Positions 9,826 to 23,793 of a stretch of 64,000 nucleotides of DNA are shown here, one piece after another (positions within the stretch are counted from its first letter, which is position 1; each line of letters opens with the position of its first letter). This DNA is from Citrobacter sp. Cu233 (GTDB lineage: Bacteria > Pseudomonadota > Gammaproteobacteria > Enterobacterales > Enterobacteriaceae), in NCBI RefSeq assembly GCF_030332225.1, contig NZ_JAOWIF010000031.1, forward strand, positions 124,001 to 188,000. Reading direction: 5' to 3'. The notes beneath the pieces were generated by a model. The model was given only the letters and a program-made list of their open reading frames with translations. It was not told the origin of the DNA and did not search any database. A program made the translations under genes and the position numbers.

Positions 9826-12800
9826 TTATTCAGGCTTTGGCTTCAGCGGGAAGCGTCTACGCACCAGCACAAAGAACAGCGGAACGAAGTAAATCGCCAG
9901 AATGGTGGCTGAAATCATCCCACCCATTACACCGGTCCCCACCGCGTGCTGGCCGCCGGAGCCAGCACCGCTACTGATTGTCATCGGCAGCACCCCGAAG
10001 ATAAACGCCAGCGATGTCATGAGAATCGGGCGTAAACGTTGGCGACACGCATGCAGCGTAGCATCGAGCAGGTCGTGTCCTTTTTCGTTCATCTCGTTGG
10101 CGAATTCAACAATCAGTATCGCGTTCTTCGCCGATAGCCCGATTACTGTTAATAAACCGACCTGGAAATAAACATCGTTTTCCAGACCCCGCATCCAGGT
10201 CGCCAGCAGCGCACCAATGACCCCTAACGGTACGACCAGCATGACGGAGAACGGAACCGACCAGCTCTCGTACAGCGCTGCCAGACACAGGAACACGACT
10301 AACAGTGAAATGGCGTACAGGGCAGGAGCCTGAGATCCCGAGAGCCGTTCCTGATACGACATTGCCGTCCATTCGAGGCCAAACCCGGTCGGTAGCTGAT
10401 GCACCAGCGACTCCATCACGTCCATTGCTGTACCGGTACTGATGCCGGGCGCTGCTTCGCCGACAATCTCGACGGCGGAGTAGCCATTATAGCGTTCCAG
10501 ACGCGGTGAACCGGTTTCCCAGCGCGAAGTGGCAAACGCCGAGAACGGCACCATGCCGCCGCTATTATTGCGTACGTACCACAGGTTGATATCGTCAGGG
10601 AGCATGCGATATTTCGCCGCCGCCTGCACGTAGACTTTTTTCACGCGACCACGGTCCATAAAGTCATTGACGTAGCTGGAGCCCCACGCTGTCTGCAAGG
10701 TGTCGTTGATATCATCAATAGATACACCCAGCGCCTGCGCTTTGCGCTGGTCGATATCAATTTGCAGCTGTGGGCTGTCGTCCAGACCATTATGGCGTAC
10801 GCGGGTCAGGGACGTGTCTTTCCCGGCAAGTTCTATCAGTTTGTCGCGTGCGGCCATTAACGCGTCATGGCCTGCGCCTGCGTGATCCTGCAACTCCATA
10901 TCAAAACCGGCAGAGCTCCCCAGACCACTAATAGCCGGAGGGCTGCTGGCGAAGACGCGAGCCTCTTTAATCTGGTTAAAGGCTTTGGTGGCGCGTTCGA
11001 TAATGGCAAATGAGGTGCCGGTGGTGGCGTCACGATCGTCCCAGTCTTTTAAGCGGACAAACATGCGCGCCACGTTCTGTCCGTTCCCGCCAGGGCCGGA
11101 ACCGACAGTCGAGAAGACCGACATGATGTTGTCTTTTTCATGAGTGAAGTAGTACTTCTCGACTTCCTCAACGACTTTTAATGTTTGCTGCTGCGTGGAG
11201 CCGCTCGGCAGCTGTACCGAAGTGGTAAACATGCCGCGGTCTTCCAGCGGCAGGAAGGACGTTGGCAGTCGCAGGAACAGGAATACCATGCCGCCGAGCA
11301 ACAAGCCGTAGATCAGGATCCAACGCAGGCTACGATGCAAAATCCGGGCAACGCCTTTTTCGTAACGTTCAGCGTTGCGGTTAAACATTCGGTTAAACCA
11401 GCCAAAGAACCCGGTCTGGCCGTGATGTTCGCCCTTATGCAGCGGCTTGAGCAGCGTGGCGCACAGGGCCGGAGTCAGGATCATCGCCACCAGAACAGAC
11501 AGCACCATTGCCGAGACAATGGTAATCGAGAACTGGCGGTAAATGGCCCCGGTGGTGCCGCCGAAGAAGGCCATTGGAATAAACACCGCCGACAGCACCA
11601 TGGCAATACCCACCAACGCGCCCTGGATCTGCCCCATTGATTTACGCGTGGCTTCACGCGGCGAGAGGCCTTCTTCGCTCATGATGCGCTCGACGTTCTC
11701 CACTACTACAATGGCATCATCGACCAGCAGACCGATTGCCAGCACCATCGCAAACATCGTCAGCGTGTTGATGCTGTAGCCAAAGGCGTAAAGTACGGAG
11801 AAGGTGCCCATTAACACCACCGGGACGGCGATGGTCGGGATAAGCGTCGCGCGGAAGTTTTGCAGGAACAGGTACATTACGAGGAAGACCAGCGCGATAG
11901 CTTCGAGCAGCGTTTTCACCACATCGACAATCGACGCTTTGACGAAGGAGGTGGTTTCATACGCCACCTTGTATTCCAGCCCGTGCGGAAAATACTGCGA
12001 CAGCTCATCGAGGCGGTTGATGACCCGTTCTGCTGTTGCCATTTCATTGGCACCAGAAGCCAGTTTGACCCCAAGTCCGGACGCGGGGTGGCCATTAAAC
12101 CGGCTGAGGTAGTCGTACTTCTCGGCCCCCATTTCGACCGTTGCCACATCGCCTAGTCTGACTTCCGAGCCGTCCTGGTTAACACGTAGTGTAATGTCGC
12201 GGAACTGTTCCGGCGTTTGTAGTAGCGACTGCGCGTTGATCGTTGCATTCAACGCCTGTTTGTCCACAGAAGGCGTACCGCCAAGCTGCCCTACCGCAAT
12301 TTGCGCATTCTGTGACTCAATAGCGTCCGTCACATCTTTGGCGGTCATCTGGAAGCTGTTAAGTTTGGCCGGGTCGAGCCAGATACGCATGGAATACTGT
12401 GAGCCGTAGGCGTCAATATCCCCGACCCCGTTAATACGGCTAAGCGGGTCCTGAATATTACTCGCCACGTAGTCGGCGATGTCCTGCTTATCCATTGAGC
12501 CATCGGTGGAGACGAAGGCGATGGTCAGAATATTGGTGTCCCCGGTCTTACGCACCGTGACCCCCTGATCCTGTACCGCCTGCGGCAGTTTACGCATTGC
12601 CGATTGCAGCTGGTTCTGCACCTGCTGGACGGCCTCGTCAGGATCGGTTCCGGCGACGAAGCTCAGCATCACCGTCGCCTGACCGGTTCCGCTGCTTTGG
12701 GATGACATATACATCAGGTTATCGAGGCCGGTCATGTTCTGTTCGATAACCTGGGTTACGGTGTTTTCCAGCGTTTGTGCCGATGCACCAGGATAGTTCG

Positions 12801-12939
12801 CGGTGACGCGTACGTTTGGTGGTGCCAGGTCGGGATATTGTTCAACGGGCAGCGAAAAAATAGCCAGGGTTCCTGTCAGGCACAACAGGATAGCTAACAC
12901 CCAGGCAAAAATGGGGCGATCGATAAAAAAATTCGCCAT
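9826..12939 (-). CDS. acrD: Multidrug efflux RND transporter AcrD
   Basis: Inner-membrane proton-driven pump that works with AcrA and TolC and exports aminoglycosides and other hydrophilic amphiphiles. Length is 1037 residues, identical to E. coli AcrD. It begins [17 protein letters not shown] with TM1, has two large periplasmic loops, and carries the TM4 proton-relay aspartates ([14 protein letters not shown] near residue 400-415). It ends [11 protein letters not shown]. No periplasmic adaptor gene is adjacent. A BaeR-like box lies 71 bases upstream of the start, which fits known envelope-stress control. Confidence 0.97.
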   Translation of the reverse strand: MANFFIDRPIFAWVLAILLCLTGTLAIFSLPVEQYPDLAPPNVRVTANYPGASAQTLENTVTQVIEQNMTGLDNLMYMSSQSSGTGQATVMLSFVAGTDPDEAVQQVQNQLQSAMRKLPQAVQDQGVTVRKTGDTNILTIAFVSTDGSMDKQDIADYVASNIQDPLSRINGVGDIDAYGSQYSMRIWLDPAKLNSFQMTAKDVTDAIESQNAQIAVGQLGGTPSVDKQALNATINAQSLLQTPEQFRDITLRVNQDGSEVRLGDVATVEMGAEKYDYLSRFNGHPASGLGVKLASGANEMATAERVINRLDELSQYFPHGLEYKVAYETTSFVKASIVDVVKTLLEAIALVFLVMYLFLQNFRATLIPTIAVPVVLMGTFSVLYAFGYSINTLTMFAMVLAIGLLVDDAIVVVENVERIMSEEGLSPREATRKSMGQIQGALVGIAMVLSAVFIPMAFFGGTTGAIYRQFSITIVSAMVLSVLVAMILTPALCATLLKPLHKGEHHGQTGFFGWFNRMFNRNAERYEKGVARILHRSLRWILIYGLLLGGMVFLFLRLPTSFLPLEDRGMFTTSVQLPSGSTQQQTLKVVEEVEKYYFTHEKDNIMSVFSTVGSGPGGNGQNVARMFVRLKDWDDRDATTGTSFAIIERATKAFNQIKEARVFASSPPAISGLGSSAGFDMELQDHAGAGHDALMAARDKLIELAGKDTSLTRVRHNGLDDSPQLQIDIDQRKAQALGVSIDDINDTLQTAWGSSYVNDFMDRGRVKKVYVQAAAKYRMLPDDINLWYVRNNSGGMVPFSAFATSRWETGSPRLERYNGYSAVEIVGEAAPGISTGTAMDVMESLVHQLPTGFGLEWTAMSYQERLSGSQAPALYAISLLVVFLCLAALYESWSVPFSVMLVVPLGVIGALLATWMRGLENDVYFQVGLLTVIGLSAKNAILIVEFANEMNEKGHDLLDATLHACRQRLRPILMTSLAFIFGVLPMTISSGAGSGGQHAVGTGVMGGMISATILAIYFVPLFFVLVRRRFPLKPKPE

Positions 12940-13009
12940 TAAAAGGGGACCTCGTGTTTCTGCGTATCGTTATCGGTATGACTTGCTTCACTGTAGCGGC
13001 AAGGTACGG

Positions 13010-13027
13010 GCCAAACGTGGAGAAAAA
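13010..13027 (-). promoter_or_regulatory. Likely BaeR box upstream of acrD
   Basis: Read on the minus strand, TTTTTCTCCACGTTTGGC fits the published BaeR consensus TTTTTCTCCATDATTGGC (recalled) in most positions. It lies in the acrD promoter region. BaeSR is known to activate acrD in E. coli and Salmonella; the assignment here rests on motif and position. Confidence 0.75.
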
Positions 13028-13123
13028 AAGAAGATAATGTAAATTATCATGCCCGTTTACAGCGTACCTTTTGTACCAATGCCGTCAGGCCTGAATTCAG
13101 GCTTTCCGACGCGTTGTCGTTCT

Positions 13124-14821
13124 TTACGTTAGCTGACTGTCGGTCTCTGCCGATCGAAAGCTGATACTCACTAGCGTGCCGCCTCCGGAAGGTTGCGAGA
13201 AGGTCAACGTACCGCCGAGTCTCTCTGCGCGCTCACGCATAATATTCAAACCATAGTGCCCCGTAGGCTCATGGGGCTCACCGATGCCGACACCGTTATC
13301 ACGGATATAAACGGTATGATTACCATCCGGCGCGGTCACACAACTGACAGCAATTTCGCTGGCATTGGCATGCTTAATGGCATTCAGCACCGCTTCACGG
13401 ATGATCTGCAACAGATGCACCTGCATTTGCGCGTCCAGTGCCAGTGTTGGCAGCCGACAATCGAGAGTCAGTTTAGCCGATGTTTGATTTTGCAACGTTT
13501 CCAGCATTTCATGCAGGGCGGAAGGCAAATCGGCCTGCTGTAAGGTCAGGCGGAAGGTGGTAAGCAGTTCGCGCAATTGGCGATAGGCATCATTCAGTGC
13601 CTGGGAAAAGTCCGCCATGATGCTTTGCGCCGGAACGTTATCCTGCGGAATAGAGCGTTTCAGTAGCGTAAGCTGAATACGTAAATAAGAAAGTACCTGC
13701 GCCAGCGAGTCGTGGAGCTCGCGTGCGATGGTCGCTCGCTCTTCCATTAACAGCAGTTGCTGAAAATGTTTTTGCGCCTGATTGAAGTACAGCCCGCGCC
13801 CGAGCATGGATGACACGCTATTGAGCAGCGGTGTGGAAGCACTCACGTTAGGGCTTTGCCAGTGTAATTCACCATAAACGGTCTCCTGCATCGTGACCGG
13901 CAGGATCTGCATCGGCAGGTCGGGGCTTTTCGTTCCTTCGCTGATTCGCCAGTTATCACCGACGGTGAGCTCCAGGAAATACGCGGCGTCATGTTCGCGG
14001 ACAATCTGTAAAATATGGCGGAAGCAGTACACGTCAATCTGGCTGGTATTCAGTGCCTGAGAACACTGATATAACACTTCCAGACGGCGATTGGCTTCGT
14101 GGAGATCGTGGGTTTTCTCGGCGACGGAGGCTTCCAGCGAGCGGTACAGCTTATGCAACTCACTCGACATCTGGCTAAACGTCTTCGCCAGTAATCCCAG
14201 TTCGTTGGGGAGTTGTGTATCCAGCGGTGAGATATCAAACCGACCGTGTTCAATATGCTGGCTGGCCGTCACCAGCTTATTCAGCGGGCGCACGACCTGC
14301 TGGCGAATACGCCGTAGCGTAAAGAAAACGAGGGTGAAGATGCCGATCCCCCCCGCCAGCGATATGCCAAAAACCAACATCACTTTGCGCTCGGCATAAT
14401 GCTGAAGTGCCAACACAAAGAGATCTATCTGATCGACGTAGTTGTTGATATTAGACTGATACCACTGCAAGTCGCCATTAATCAGGCGGGCGTTCATTTC
14501 CAGCCAGTTAGCATGCAGGCGGCCATAGCGACTTTTTACCGCTTGCGGCACATACCAGGCGTTCAGATTTTGCAATGCTGGCGCGTTAAGCGCTTGCTGG
14601 AAAAGCTGACGGTGGGCGTTTAACTGCGGGCTCTGGCTTTGCAAATCGTAACCTAATCGATAGCTCTGCATACGCAGAGAGCCGGCAATATTGATGGCTT
14701 CAGCATCCCGCAAACTGCTGGTCAGCGTAAGCAGTGCAATACCCGTAGAGAGAATTGACAGCAGCACGATGTAGAAAAAAGCTTTGGCTAAACTGGCCGA
14801 GACAGGACGCTTTACCGTCAC
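13124..14821 (-). CDS. narQ: Nitrate/nitrite sensor histidine kinase NarQ
   Basis: Membrane sensor that phosphorylates NarL and NarP in response to nitrate or nitrite. Domains in order: TM1 (about residues 14-35), periplasmic sensor with the P-box (NIAGSLRMQSYRLGYDLQ), TM2 near 147-170, HAMP, a central cysteine-containing module, and a HisKA_3 domain with the phospho-acceptor in RELHDSLAQ. The C-terminal HATPase has DNGVGIG and HYGLNIMRERAE. I choose a GTG start (TVKRPVSASLAK) after GAGGA, giving 565 residues; the upstream TTG in frame would add six residues. Divergent from aegA. Confidence 0.95.
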   Translation of the reverse strand: MTVKRPVSASLAKAFFYIVLLSILSTGIALLTLTSSLRDAEAINIAGSLRMQSYRLGYDLQSQSPQLNAHRQLFQQALNAPALQNLNAWYVPQAVKSRYGRLHANWLEMNARLINGDLQWYQSNINNYVDQIDLFVLALQHYAERKVMLVFGISLAGGIGIFTLVFFTLRRIRQQVVRPLNKLVTASQHIEHGRFDISPLDTQLPNELGLLAKTFSQMSSELHKLYRSLEASVAEKTHDLHEANRRLEVLYQCSQALNTSQIDVYCFRHILQIVREHDAAYFLELTVGDNWRISEGTKSPDLPMQILPVTMQETVYGELHWQSPNVSASTPLLNSVSSMLGRGLYFNQAQKHFQQLLLMEERATIARELHDSLAQVLSYLRIQLTLLKRSIPQDNVPAQSIMADFSQALNDAYRQLRELLTTFRLTLQQADLPSALHEMLETLQNQTSAKLTLDCRLPTLALDAQMQVHLLQIIREAVLNAIKHANASEIAVSCVTAPDGNHTVYIRDNGVGIGEPHEPTGHYGLNIMRERAERLGGTLTFSQPSGGGTLVSISFRSAETDSQLT

Positions 14822-15049
14822 TCGCACATCCTCACACAATACGCGTCGCGCCTGGATACAGCCCGAACGACTCAGTGTAGTTGATAAATGTTAATAAAAT
14901 CGCCATGAAACTGATTGCTAAATGAAACGCAATTTCATATTCGATGAAATAAATTGATCTGCCACAGGTTCTGGATAAATAGTTGTGCTTCCTGGGCAAA
15001 TGAACATTGCCGCCCTCTTCAGGGTCGGTTAATAACAACAGTCATATAA

Positions 15050-17065
<2,016 letters not shown>

Positions 17066-17073
17066 TCCACTGA

Positions 17074-17114
17074 CAAGGCCGGGCAAGGCGCGTTAGCGTT
17101 GGCATCCGGCCTTG
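17074..17114. repeat. REP-like hairpin after aegA
   Basis: Inverted repeat CAAGGCCGG / CCGGCCTTG around GCGCGTTAGCG, typical of enterobacterial REP units. A second REP-like fragment (CTGATGGCGCTTCGC) follows from about 17129. Confidence 0.75.
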
Positions 17115-17222
17115 TACCGCATGATTGTCTGATGGCGCTTCGCTGTTCAGGCTCACATTGTACGCAGACAAACCCGGTTTCACGGCGTAGTATTATTTCT
17201 CACTTCTTGCTGTGGAGCCGGT

Positions 17223-17798
17223 ATGTCGCAAAAAATTACCCTCATCAAAGATAAAGTTCTTTCTGATAACTACTTCATCCTGCGCAATATCACCTATGAC
17301 CTGACCCGCAGCAATGGCGAGGTCATTCGCCACAAACGTGAGGTTTACGATCGTGGTAACGGTGCCACAGTTTTGCTGTATAACCCGGAGAAAAAAACCG
17401 TCGTGCTGACCCGTCAGTTCCGTATTGCGACCTGGGTCAACGGCAATGAAAGTGGACAACTGATTGAAGCCTGTGCCGGGTTGCTGGACAACGATGAGCC
17501 GGAAGTTTGTATTCGTAAAGAAGCCATTGAAGAGACCGGCTATGAAGTGGGCGAAGCACGAAAACTTTTTGAGTTATATATGTCGCCGGGCGGCGTGACG
17601 GAGATCATTCACTTTTTTATCGCGCAATACAGTGACAGCCAACGGGCAAATGCGGGTGGCGGTATTGAAGATGAGGATATTGATGTACTGGAATTGCCTT
17701 TTGAACAGGCACTATCAATGATCAAAACGGGCGAGATTCGCGACGGGAAAACGGTGCTTTTACTTAACTACCTGCAATCGTCGCATCTTATGGATTAG
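17223..17798 (+). CDS. nudK: GDP-mannose pyrophosphatase NudK
   Basis: Nudix hydrolase that cleaves GDP-mannose to GMP and mannose 1-phosphate. The 191-residue protein has the Nudix box [20 protein letters not shown] followed by GYE, near residues 88-110, in a form typical of the ADP-sugar pyrophosphatase branch. Start ATG after GGAGCCGGT. Same position as in E. coli, between aegA and ypfG. Confidence 0.95.
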   Translation: MSQKITLIKDKVLSDNYFILRNITYDLTRSNGEVIRHKREVYDRGNGATVLLYNPEKKTVVLTRQFRIATWVNGNESGQLIEACAGLLDNDEPEVCIRKEAIEETGYEVGEARKLFELYMSPGGVTEIIHFFIAQYSDSQRANAGGGIEDEDIDVLELPFEQALSMIKTGEIRDGKTVLLLNYLQSSHLMD

Positions 17799-17922
17799 CG
17801 GTCAGAGTTTATATTTCTTTACAAAGATACAGGCCAATCCGACGATTCTTATTGAGCCACATCAGTCGCGCAAGGAAGATACTGCCTGGGCTGTGTGTTT
17901 TGATTTCGGGGTTGTACCGTCC

Positions 17923-18966
17923 ATGCGCTATCGCATTATTTTCTTATTCCTGCTCGGCCTGCTACCGGCCCGCTTGCTGTGGGCGGCGCCTGCGCAGCAG
18001 GCATTTTCAGATTGGCAGGTGACCTGCAATAATCAAAACTTCTGCGTGGCGCGCAATACGGGAGATCATCACGGTCTGGTGATGACCCTGAGCCGCAGTG
18101 CCGGGGCGCATACCGATGCCGTGCTACGTATTGAACTTGGCGGTATGGATTCTCCTGATGTCAAAGAGGCCGATATTGCGCCGCGCTTGCTGCTGGACGG
18201 CGCGCCACTCCCCTTGGCCGGTGAACACTGGCGTATTACGCCCTGGCATTTGATGACGGATGATCCGGTTACCATCGGTACCTTTTTACAAACGGTGCAG
18301 GATGCGAAAGCCATTACCCTGCAAAAAGGTACGCAAACTCTTTCTCTGTCTGGGCTGAAAGCAGCATTGTTGTTTATTGATGCGCAACAAAAGCGCGTCG
18401 GGAGTGAAACCGCCTGGATTGAGAAAGGAGACGAGCCGCCGCTCAGCGTTCCACCGGCTCCTGCCCTGAAAGGTGTGGCGGTGGTTAATTCCACGCCAAC
18501 GCCACTCACTCAACAGGAGCGTAGCGAGCTGTTGGATTATGGCAACTGGCGGATCAATGGCATCCGCTGTTCTCTCGATCCCATGCGTCGTGAGATGCGG
18601 GTTTTCGCCTTAACGGACGACAAAGCGCTGCTGATGATCGGCTGCGAAGCAGGGGCGTACAACACGATCGATCTGGCATGGACCGTTTCCCGCGCCACAC
18701 CGTTTACCTCTCGCGCTGTACGCCTGAGCCTGCCATTTAAAACCGATGCAGACAGTACCGACATGGAACTGACCAATGCTACGTTTGACGAGAAATCTCG
18801 TGAGTTGGTCACTCTCGCCAAAGGCCGTGGATTGTCGGACTGCGGGATCCAGACGCGCTGGCGTTTTGACGGCCAGCGTTTTCGTCTGGTGCGTTACGCA
18901 CAAGAGCCAAGCTGTGATAACTGGCATGGCCCCGATGCCTGGCCTACATTGTGGATCACGCGTTAA
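17923..18966 (+). CDS. ypfG: YpfG, exported protein of unknown function (DUF1176)
   Basis: 347-residue protein with a clear signal peptide ([20 protein letters not shown] then AAPAQ) and the DUF1176 domain. Several conserved cysteines ([31 protein letters not shown]) suggest disulfides in the periplasm. The start gives the same length as E. coli YpfG; an in-frame ATG ten codons upstream precedes a segment not found in the family. No strong ribosome site is visible. Its 3' end overlaps the 3' end of tktB on the other strand by 11 bases. Confidence 0.9.
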   Translation: MRYRIIFLFLLGLLPARLLWAAPAQQAFSDWQVTCNNQNFCVARNTGDHHGLVMTLSRSAGAHTDAVLRIELGGMDSPDVKEADIAPRLLLDGAPLPLAGEHWRITPWHLMTDDPVTIGTFLQTVQDAKAITLQKGTQTLSLSGLKAALLFIDAQQKRVGSETAWIEKGDEPPLSVPPAPALKGVAVVNSTPTPLTQQERSELLDYGNWRINGIRCSLDPMRREMRVFALTDDKALLMIGCEAGAYNTIDLAWTVSRATPFTSRAVRLSLPFKTDADSTDMELTNATFDEKSRELVTLAKGRGLSDCGIQTRWRFDGQRFRLVRYAQEPSCDNWHGPDAWPTLWITR

Positions 18967-20950
18967 GCACTTTATGCGCTTTTTCGACGATGTTCTCCAC
19001 CGTAAAGCCGAAGAAAGGGAATAGCTTGTCCGCAGGGGCGGATTCCCCGTAGCCGGTCATGCCGACAATTGCGCCTTTCAGCCCGACGTATTTGTACCAG
19101 TAGTCGGCAATGCCCGCTTCGACTGCTACCCGCGCGCTGACGTTTGCTGGCAGGACAGATTCCCGGTACGCCTCGTCCTGGGCGTCGAAGATATCCGTTG
19201 AGGGCAGGGAGACCACGCGGACGTTACGACCTTCACCCGTCAGTTTCTCCGCCGCCAGCAGCGTGATTTCCATTTCTGACCCGGTGGCAATCAGGATGAC
19301 ATCGGGTTTTCCTCCGCCGTCTTTCAGCACATAGCCACCGCGGGCAATCTGCTTCACCTGCTCGGGAGTACGTTCAATCTGTGCCAGATTCTGTCTGGAG
19401 AGGATCAACGCCGTGGGTCCGTCATGACGCTCCACCGCGAGCTTCCAGCCGACCGCCGCCTCCACCTGATCGCACGGACGCCAGGTGCTGAAATTTGGCG
19501 TCAGGCGCAGGCTGGCGAGTTGTTCGACGGCCTGGTGCGTCGGTCCATCTTCTCCCAGACCAATCGAGTCGTGGGTATAGACCATGATCTGCCTGGCTTT
19601 CATGAGTGCCGCCATGCGTGCGGCGTTACGGGCATACTCGACAAACATCAGGAAGGTCGCAGTGTACGGCACAAAACCACCGTGATGAGCGATGCCGTTG
19701 GCAATGGCAGTCATGCCGAATTCACGCACGCCGTAGTGAATATAATTGCCAGCGGGATCTTCTTTCAGGGATGTTGAGCCTTTCCAGATAGTCAGGTTGC
19801 TGGGCGCGAGATCTGCCGAACCACCAAGCAGTTCAGGGAGTATTGGCCCGTAGGCGTTCAGTGTATTTTGCGAAGCCTTGCGGCTGGCGATTTTGGCCGG
19901 ATTAGCCTGTAATTCGGTAATGTATTTCTGGGTTGTTTTTTCCCATTCGTCGGGGAGTTCGCCGCGCATCCGGCGGGTAAACTCCGCTGCCAGTTCCGGG
20001 TATGCGTGTTGGTAAGCCGTGAATTTCGCCTTCCAGTTCTGCTGCGCTTTTTCCCCTTTTTCGCGTGCATCCCATGCCCGGTAAATGTCTTTCGGGATCT
20101 CAAAGGCTGGATGATGCCAGCCCAGCTTCTGACGGGTCAACGCCACTTCTTCTTCACCCAACGCCGCGCCGTGCGCCTCTTCTTTCCCGGCCTTATTCGG
20201 TGAGCCAAAGCCAATCACCGTCCGACAGATAATCAGCGACGGCTTATCGGTCACGCTTTGGGCTTCAAGAATGGCTTTCTTCACCGCCTCAGGATCGTGG
20301 CCGTCTATTTCGTGCACCACATGCCAGTGATACGCTTCAAAGCGTTTCGCGGTATCGTCGGTAAACCAGCCTTTGGTTTCGCCATCAATCGAGATACCGT
20401 TGTGATCGTAGAAACCGATCAGTTTACCCAGTCCCAGCGTGCCCGCCAGCGAACAGGCTTCGTGAGAAATCCCTTCCATCAGACAGCCGTCACCCATAAA
20501 GACGTAGGTGAAGTGGTCGACAATTTCGTGATCCGGCTGATTAAACTGTGCAGCCAGCGTCCGTTCAGCTATGGCCATCCCGACGGCGTTTGCGAGTCCC
20601 TGACCCAGTGGACCCGTGGTGGTTTCCACGCCCGGCGTGTAGCCAATTTCCGGATGTCCTGGCGTTTTCGAGTGCAGCTGGCGGAAATTCTTTAACTCTT
20701 CTAACGGCAGATCGTAGCCGGAAAGATGCAGCAGGCTGTAGAGCAGCATTGAGGCGTGACCGTTGGACAGGATAAACCGGTCACGATCGTACCAGTGAGG
20801 ATCGCCTGGATTATGGCGGAGAAAATCGTTCCACAGCACTTCGGCGATATCGGCCATACCCATCGGTGCGCCGGGATGGCCTGAGTTGGCTTTTTGGACG
20901 GCATCCATACTCAGCGCACGAATGGCATTGGCAAGCTCTTTACGGGTCAT
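18956..20950 (-). CDS. tktB: Transketolase 2, TktB
   Basis: Thiamine-diphosphate transketolase of the non-oxidative pentose phosphate pathway. The 664-residue protein has the ThDP-binding motif [19 protein letters not shown] near residue 155, the catalytic His in [10 protein letters not shown], and the Glu411-type activator region ([17 protein letters not shown]). It ends KVLNA, about three residues shorter than E. coli TktB. In E. coli talA lies directly upstream and is cotranscribed; here no talA is present and an ERIC element fills the gap to maeB. RpoS dependence is known in E. coli but not demonstrable here. Confidence 0.95.
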   Translation of the reverse strand: MTRKELANAIRALSMDAVQKANSGHPGAPMGMADIAEVLWNDFLRHNPGDPHWYDRDRFILSNGHASMLLYSLLHLSGYDLPLEELKNFRQLHSKTPGHPEIGYTPGVETTTGPLGQGLANAVGMAIAERTLAAQFNQPDHEIVDHFTYVFMGDGCLMEGISHEACSLAGTLGLGKLIGFYDHNGISIDGETKGWFTDDTAKRFEAYHWHVVHEIDGHDPEAVKKAILEAQSVTDKPSLIICRTVIGFGSPNKAGKEEAHGAALGEEEVALTRQKLGWHHPAFEIPKDIYRAWDAREKGEKAQQNWKAKFTAYQHAYPELAAEFTRRMRGELPDEWEKTTQKYITELQANPAKIASRKASQNTLNAYGPILPELLGGSADLAPSNLTIWKGSTSLKEDPAGNYIHYGVREFGMTAIANGIAHHGGFVPYTATFLMFVEYARNAARMAALMKARQIMVYTHDSIGLGEDGPTHQAVEQLASLRLTPNFSTWRPCDQVEAAVGWKLAVERHDGPTALILSRQNLAQIERTPEQVKQIARGGYVLKDGGGKPDVILIATGSEMEITLLAAEKLTGEGRNVRVVSLPSTDIFDAQDEAYRESVLPANVSARVAVEAGIADYWYKYVGLKGAIVGMTGYGESAPADKLFPFFGFTVENIVEKAHKVLNA

Positions 20951-21177
20951 AGGAAATACTCCTTGAAAAGTAAAGCGTTAGATGCGTGTTGTGATTCACA
21001 CTTTTGGGAAAATTGCGGGCGTTGTCAGCAAAAAGCATAGCAGACAGGGATGGTATTGCTGGCTTAAGCAGGTAACATGGTTGTTATAAATTGATAACAA
21101 ATTCTTTCTTTGAGTAGTGAGAGTTTGGGGACCTTCAAAGTTTGCGCCGCTAACTGAGGTGATAATGTGCGGCTCAG

Positions 21178-21304
21178 TATACCCGTCATACTTCAAGTTG
21201 CATGTTCGTTGGCTACGCTCGCTCACCCCAGTCACATAGTTCGCTATGCTCCTGGGGATTCACTTCCTTGCCGCCTTCATGCAACTCGAATTATCCAGGG
21301 TATA
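21178..21304. repeat. ERIC (IRU) element, 127 bp, between tktB and maeB
   Basis: Full element bounded by inverted TATACCC ends. Its core CGCTCACCCCAGTCACATAG and CTCCTGGGGATTCAC matches the ERIC2 and ERIC1R primer sites closely. It ends 50 bases upstream of maeB, so it abuts or contains part of the maeB promoter. The stretch 20951-21177 holds only the tktB promoter region; I see no gene there. Confidence 0.95.
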
Positions 21305-21354
21305 GAAGGGTTACCTGCGACACTTTTTGATCGATACGTGAAAGGAACAACAAG

Positions 21355-23634
21355 ATGGATGACCAGTTAAAACAAAGCGCTCTCGATTTCCACGAATTTC
21401 CAGTACCAGGCAAAATTCAGGTTTCTCCGACCAAACCTCTTGCCACCCAACGTGACCTTGCGCTGGCCTATTCACCCGGTGTTGCAGCTCCGTGTCTGGA
21501 AATTGAAAAAGACCCGTTGGCGGCCTACAAATATACCGCGCGCGGTAATCTGGTTGCGGTTATTTCCAACGGTACTGCGGTGCTGGGACTGGGTAACATC
21601 GGTGCGCTAGCCGGTAAACCCGTGATGGAAGGTAAAGGCGTTCTGTTTAAGAAATTCGCCGGAATTGACGTGTTCGATATTGAAGTCGATGAACTCGATC
21701 CGGATAAATTTATCAATGTCGTGGCGGCCCTCGAACCGACATTTGGCGGTATCAACCTCGAAGACATCAAAGCGCCGGAATGTTTCTACATTGAGCAAAA
21801 GCTGCGTGAGCGCATGAATATTCCGGTATTCCATGATGACCAGCACGGCACTGCGATTATCAGTACGGCCGCAATTCTTAACGGTCTGCGGGTGGTAGAG
21901 AAGAATATTTCTGATGTGCGCATGGTGGTGTCCGGTGCAGGTGCTGCGGCGATTGCCTGTATGAACCTGCTGGTGGCGCTGGGTATGCAGAAGCACAACA
22001 TTGTGGTCTGCGACTCCAAAGGCGTGATTTACAAAGACCGCGAACCGAATATGGCGGAAACCAAAGCGGCTTATGCGGTGGTAGATGACGGTAAGCGAAC
22101 GCTGGATGACGTGATTGACGGCGCAGACATTTTCCTCGGCTGCTCGGGTCCAAAAGTATTGACTCAGGAAATGGTCAAGAAAATGGCCCGTGCGCCGATG
22201 ATCCTCGCGCTGGCAAACCCGGAACCGGAAATCCTGCCGCCGCTGGCAAAAGAGGTGCGTTCCGACGCCATTATCTGTACCGGCCGTTCTGACTACCCGA
22301 ACCAGGTTAACAACGTCCTGTGCTTCCCGTTCATCTTCCGTGGTGCGCTGGACGTTGGTGCTACCGCTATCAACGAAGAGATGAAACTGGCCGCGGTACA
22401 CGCCATTGCTGAACTGGCGCATGCTGAACAGAGCGAAGTCGTGGCTTCGGCTTATGGCGACCAGGATCTGAGCTTCGGCCCGGAATACATTATTCCTAAA
22501 CCGTTTGACCCACGTCTGATTGTCAAAATCGCGCCAGCGGTAGCGAAAGCGGCGATGGATTCCGGCGTGGCGACACGTCCGATTGCTGATTTTGACGCTT
22601 ACATCGATAAGCTGACCGAATTCGTTTACAAAACCAACTTATTCATGAAGCCGATATTCTCGCTGGCACGTAAAGCGCCGAAGCGCGTGGTGCTGACGGA
22701 AGGGGAAGAAGCGCGTGTACTGCATGCAACGCAGGAATTGATCACCTTAGGCCTGGCGAAGCCGATCCTGATTGGTCGTCCGAGCGTGATCGAAATGCGT
22801 ATCCAGAAGCTGGGTCTGCAGATCAAAGCGGGCGTCGATTTCGAGATCGTCAATAATGAATCCGATCCGCGCTTCAAAGAGTACTGGAGCGAGTATTACC
22901 AGATCATGAAGCGCCGCGGTATTACCCAGGAACAGGCGCAGCGCGCAGTGATCGCTAACACCACGGTGATCGGTGCGATCATGGTGCAGCGCGGCGAAGC
23001 AGATGCAATGATCTGCGGTACGATTGGCGACTACCATGAGCATTTCAGCGTGGTAAAAGAGGTGTTTGGTCATCGTGAAGGTGTCCATACGGCAGGGGCG
23101 ATGAACGCGCTGCTGCTGCCAAGCGGAAACACCTTTATTGCGGATACCTACGTTAACGATGACCCTACGCCGGAACAGCTGGCTGAAATCGCCGTGATGG
23201 CGGCAGAAACGGTGCGTCGCTTCGGTATCGAACCGAAAGTGGCGTTGCTGTCGCACTCTAACTTTGGCTCCTCCAACTGCCCATCCGCCAGCAAAATGCG
23301 CGACGCGCTTGAGCTGATTAAGGCGCGTGCGCCTGAGCTGATGATCGACGGTGAAATGCACGGCGATGCGGCGCTGGTAGAGAGCATTCGTAACGACAGG
23401 ATGCCGGACAGCCCGCTGAAAGGCTCAGCCAATATTCTGGTGATGCCGAATATGGAAGCGGCCCGTATTAGTTACAACTTACTACGCGTTTCCAGTTCGG
23501 AAGGTGTTACCGTGGGTCCGGTGCTGATGGGGGTCGCTAAACCGGTTCACGTATTAACGCCGATCGCCTCTGTTCGTCGTATCGTTAATATGGTGGCGCT
23601 GGCGGTCGTAGAAGCCCAAACGCAACCGCTGTAA
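21355..23634 (+). CDS. maeB: NADP-dependent malic enzyme MaeB (malic enzyme/phosphotransacetylase-like fusion)
   Basis: Oxidatively decarboxylates malate to pyruvate with NADP. The 759-residue protein has a malic enzyme domain (residues 1-about 425, with YSPGVAAPC, the FHDDQHGTA metal site and the [13 protein letters not shown] nucleotide site). A C-terminal phosphotransacetylase-like domain (about 430-759) binds acetyl-CoA and acts as a regulatory module in the E. coli enzyme. A strong terminator follows 19 bases after the stop. Its upstream region is truncated to about 50 bp by an ERIC element. Confidence 0.97.
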   Translation: MDDQLKQSALDFHEFPVPGKIQVSPTKPLATQRDLALAYSPGVAAPCLEIEKDPLAAYKYTARGNLVAVISNGTAVLGLGNIGALAGKPVMEGKGVLFKKFAGIDVFDIEVDELDPDKFINVVAALEPTFGGINLEDIKAPECFYIEQKLRERMNIPVFHDDQHGTAIISTAAILNGLRVVEKNISDVRMVVSGAGAAAIACMNLLVALGMQKHNIVVCDSKGVIYKDREPNMAETKAAYAVVDDGKRTLDDVIDGADIFLGCSGPKVLTQEMVKKMARAPMILALANPEPEILPPLAKEVRSDAIICTGRSDYPNQVNNVLCFPFIFRGALDVGATAINEEMKLAAVHAIAELAHAEQSEVVASAYGDQDLSFGPEYIIPKPFDPRLIVKIAPAVAKAAMDSGVATRPIADFDAYIDKLTEFVYKTNLFMKPIFSLARKAPKRVVLTEGEEARVLHATQELITLGLAKPILIGRPSVIEMRIQKLGLQIKAGVDFEIVNNESDPRFKEYWSEYYQIMKRRGITQEQAQRAVIANTTVIGAIMVQRGEADAMICGTIGDYHEHFSVVKEVFGHREGVHTAGAMNALLLPSGNTFIADTYVNDDPTPEQLAEIAVMAAETVRRFGIEPKVALLSHSNFGSSNCPSASKMRDALELIKARAPELMIDGEMHGDAALVESIRNDRMPDSPLKGSANILVMPNMEAARISYNLLRVSSSEGVTVGPVLMGVAKPVHVLTPIASVRRIVNMVALAVVEAQTQPL

Positions 23635-23652
23635 TTTCACTTTAATTAATTC

Positions 23653-23680
23653 CGGCGCGGGGTTCTCCCGCGCCTTTTTA
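23653..23680 (+). terminator. Terminator of maeB
   Basis: Stem GGCGCGGG / CCCGCGCC followed by TTTTTATTTTT. It separates maeB from the eut operon. Confidence 0.92.
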
Positions 23681-23793
23681 TTTTTCATTTCTTAGTGATC
23701 TACTTCACCTTTTAAACCCACTTGCCGAATTTTGTTATTTACTCTGACAAAAAATTGCCACGATGAGGACAGTTTTAGCAGAGGCGGTGAGCA

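Noticed and set aside
13087-13102. Palindrome GCCTGAATTCAGGC after narQ as a terminator
   Set aside because: No T run follows on the minus strand and the palindrome lacks a loop; left unassigned.
14881-14894. FNR-like site TTGATAAATGTTAA between narQ and aegA
   Set aside because: Only the first half matches the TTGAT-N4-ATCAA consensus well; position could serve either gene, so it is too weak to list as a feature.
21607-22422. 271-codon open frame on the minus strand opposite maeB
   Set aside because: His/Arg/Phe-rich antisense translation without a start context; maeB is certain on the plus strand.
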